Shown: positions 63,879 to 64,000 of the stretch, in pieces
How positions within the stretch are numbered: the first letter of the stretch is position 1
How the letters are laid out: each line of letters starts with the position of its first letter
Source: Ecdyonurus torrentis
Lineage: Eukaryota > Arthropoda > Insecta > Ephemeroptera > Heptageniidae
Direction of reading: 5' to 3'
Length of the DNA: 64,000 nt
NCBI GenBank assembly: GCA_949318235.1
Contig: OX439136.1
Span: forward strand, 3,778,193-3,842,192
Notes under the pieces: model-generated
The model's input: the letters and a program-made list of their open reading frames with translations, nothing else
Databases searched by the model: none
Told to the model about the DNA's origin: nothing
Program-made: the position numbers and the translations under genes

Positions 63879-64000
63879 CTGTAAATACGAGAATTTTGCA
63901 AATACATTTTTTAAAGTTATATGCATATGGAAATAAGAATAAATTACGTGGTTTATGCTACATTTATGTCATTATAGCATAAATTATGCTAAATTAGTTA

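Overview
The window is AT-rich animal nuclear DNA. It has intron-containing genes with GT-AG junctions, long simple repeats, and a dense load of transposable elements, many of them foldback elements. An arthropod is my best guess, from the style of the ABCG linker and the LINE/MITE content. I cannot name the species.

Genes, left to right. (1) ACAT1, mitochondrial acetyl-CoA acetyltransferase, minus strand, first five exons (418-5748); the 3' half lies off the left edge. (2) An ankyrin-repeat protein with a C-terminal SOCS-box-like segment, minus strand, five exons (8567-17689), about 770 aa. (3) A 65-aa single-pass membrane protein I do not recognise, plus strand, three exons (22291-26038). 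(4) A complete PM20D1-like M20 metallopeptidase, minus strand (32981-50391), with two alternative first exons that give 570- and 537-aa proteins with different cytosolic tails. (5) Complete SAP18, plus strand, four exons (51675-53520), head-to-head with the distal PM20D1 first exon across about 1.3 kb. (6) The C-terminal half of an ABCG5/ABCG8-type half-transporter, minus strand, last five exons (59767-63878); the ATPase domain is off the right edge.

Mobile DNA explains most of the rest. Two non-autonomous hAT elements with perfect 8-bp target duplications sit in introns (2804-4868 in ACAT1, 12555-13943 in the ankyrin gene). A young, non-coding LTR retrotransposon (55335-59213) has two 873-bp LTRs that look identical, a primer-binding site and a polypurine tract. 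A 5'-truncated endonuclease fragment of an R4/Dong-like LINE is bounded on both sides by TAA repeats. At least four families of short inverted-repeat elements recur, including one element nested in another. A 424-bp palindrome with arms that look perfect lies at 30767-31190. There are about 20 long microsatellites.

The genes look like ordinary housekeeping or metabolic loci with no obvious joint pathway. The most unusual features are the density and variety of hairpin-forming elements, the perfect palindrome, the dual-promoter PM20D1 gene, and a TGACGTCA octamer carried by several unrelated repeat families. I see no CRISPR array, operon, rRNA or intact tRNA gene.
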